From: UBA5189 sp040389445 | GTDB lineage: Bacteria; Chloroflexota; Limnocylindria; Limnocylindrales; CSP1-4 | Reading direction: 5' to 3' | Assembly: GCA_040389445.1 (NCBI GenBank) | Contig: JAZJZX010000003.1 | Span: forward strand, 1 to 64,000 | DNA: 64,000 nt | Shown here: in pieces, positions 63,432 to 64,000 of the stretch | Layout: each line of letters begins with the position of its first letter | How positions within the stretch are numbered: position 1 is the stretch's first letter | Program-made: the position numbers and the translations under genes | Notes under the pieces: generated by a model | The model's database searches: none | What the model was told of the DNA's origin: nothing | The model's input: the letters and a program-made list of their open reading frames with translations, nothing else

Positions 63432-64000
63432 ATCACTCTGCTGGACGCGCGTCCGACGCGGCGTTCGACCGCATCCGGGGCGAGCCCCATCGTCGATACA
63501 ACCCGCTCATCGACGAGTGGATCCTCGTCTCATCGGGTCGAACGAGCCGCCCCTGGCAGGGACGTCGAGAGGCTGCCGGCCAGGAGTCGGCCCCGAGGTT
63601 CGACCCGAACTGCTATCTCTGCCCCGGCAACGTTCGCGCCAACGGCGAGCGGAACCCGGCCTACGAGTCGACCTTCTCCTTCACGAACGACTTCTCGGCG
63701 CTCCGGCCGGGTACGACCACCGGGCGGGTTCAGAGCGGGCTGCTCCTTGCGGAGGGGGAGGAGGGCGCTTGTCACGTCCTCTGCTTCAGCCCTCGACATG
63801 ACCTGACCCTTGCCCTCATGCCGGTGCCGGCCGTGCGTCAGGTCGTCGACGTCTGGGCGGCTGAGACGACCGAGCTCGGCGCGCAGTACCGCTGGGTCCA
63901 GGTATTCGAGAACCGCGGCCAGATCATGGGGGCGTCCAGCCCACATCCGCACGGCCAGGTATGGGCGGGATCGGCGCTGCCGCGCGAGGCTGCCAAGGAA
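63428..64000 (+). CDS. galT: Galactose-1-phosphate uridylyltransferase, partial
   Basis: An open frame starts at ATG 63428, overlapping the deoR-like stop, and runs off the window end after about 191 codons. It reads FDRIRGEPHRRYNPLIDEWILVSSGRTSRPWQG, then CYLCPGN (zinc cysteines), FENRGQIMGASSPHPHGQVWA with the active-site HPH (His-Pro-His). It converts UDP-glucose and galactose-1-phosphate to UDP-galactose and glucose-1-phosphate. With GalK this gives the Leloir pathway; galE is not seen in the window. Confidence 0.95.
   Translation, partial: MNHSAGRASDAAFDRIRGEPHRRYNPLIDEWILVSSGRTSRPWQGRREAAGQESAPRFDPNCYLCPGNVRANGERNPAYESTFSFTNDFSALRPGTTTGRVQSGLLLAEGEEGACHVLCFSPRHDLTLALMPVPAVRQVVDVWAAETTELGAQYRWVQVFENRGQIMGASSPHPHGQVWAGSALPREAAKE

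Overview
This 64 kb window is a single high-GC bacterial chromosome segment (most genes have strongly G/C-ending third positions). It carries bacterial-type gltX and proS, and many Actinobacteria-like features: a SigR/RsrA-like redox sigma pair, a MacAB-type exporter with a peptidoglycan-binding adaptor, and CUT1 sugar uptake. From memory of these families the best guess is a soil or freshwater Chloroflexota (Limnocylindria-like) or a related terrestrial lineage. That placement is an inference. I see no rRNA, tRNA or CRISPR array.

Layout. 0.2-9.3 kb: housekeeping (upp, an asparaginase II-family protein, a J-domain membrane protein, a DtxR-family regulator, gltX, an OmpR-family response regulator, PiT phosphate carrier, proS). 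9.4-13.4 kb: a divergent redox locus with an ECF sigma factor, a zinc-binding anti-sigma factor, an OsmC-family protein and two ArsM-fold methyltransferases. It is driven by two mirror-image promoters that both read GGGAAT-N18-GTC. 13.5-17.0 kb: DUF47/PhoU-like protein, PhoR-like kinase, phosphodiesterases. 17.1-23.7 kb: phosphate and arsenic block, arsM / arsR / arsC with pstSCAB-phoU; arsC is the last gene of the pst operon. 23.8-34 kb: CYTH protein, DUF971 protein, P-type ATPase, NatAB-like ABC pair, a catalytically degenerate DNA ligase homologue, S9 peptidase, deoC. 34.1-41.5 kb: a visibly AT-richer island with a Hint-domain lipoprotein, a MacA/MacB-like exporter operon that converges on a two-gene unit (small secreted cysteine protein plus lipoprotein), a frameshifted IS256-family transposase and a decayed Asp-box gene. 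41.5-52.5 kb: second S9 peptidase, YhhN lysoplasmalogenase homologue, an ALDH pair resembling a split ALDH16, ABC-2 exporter, DMT and MFS transporters. 52.5-64 kb: galactoside regulon with galK, a GH36 alpha-galactosidase, a GH2 beta-galactosidase, CUT1 transporter, DeoR-family regulator and galT (cut by the window end).

How it fits together. Phosphate: Pst and PiT uptake with PhoU, DUF47, PhoR-like kinase and a PhoB-like regulator. Arsenate that enters with phosphate would be reduced by ArsC and methylated by ArsM; no arsenite pump is present in the window. Galactosides: import by the CUT1 system (its ATPase is not here), hydrolysis by the GH36 and GH2 enzymes, then the Leloir pathway through GalK and GalT.

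The most novel-looking units are the SigR-like divergon (10.1-13.4 kb) and the exporter plus secreted-peptide unit in the AT-rich island (35.4-39.2 kb).
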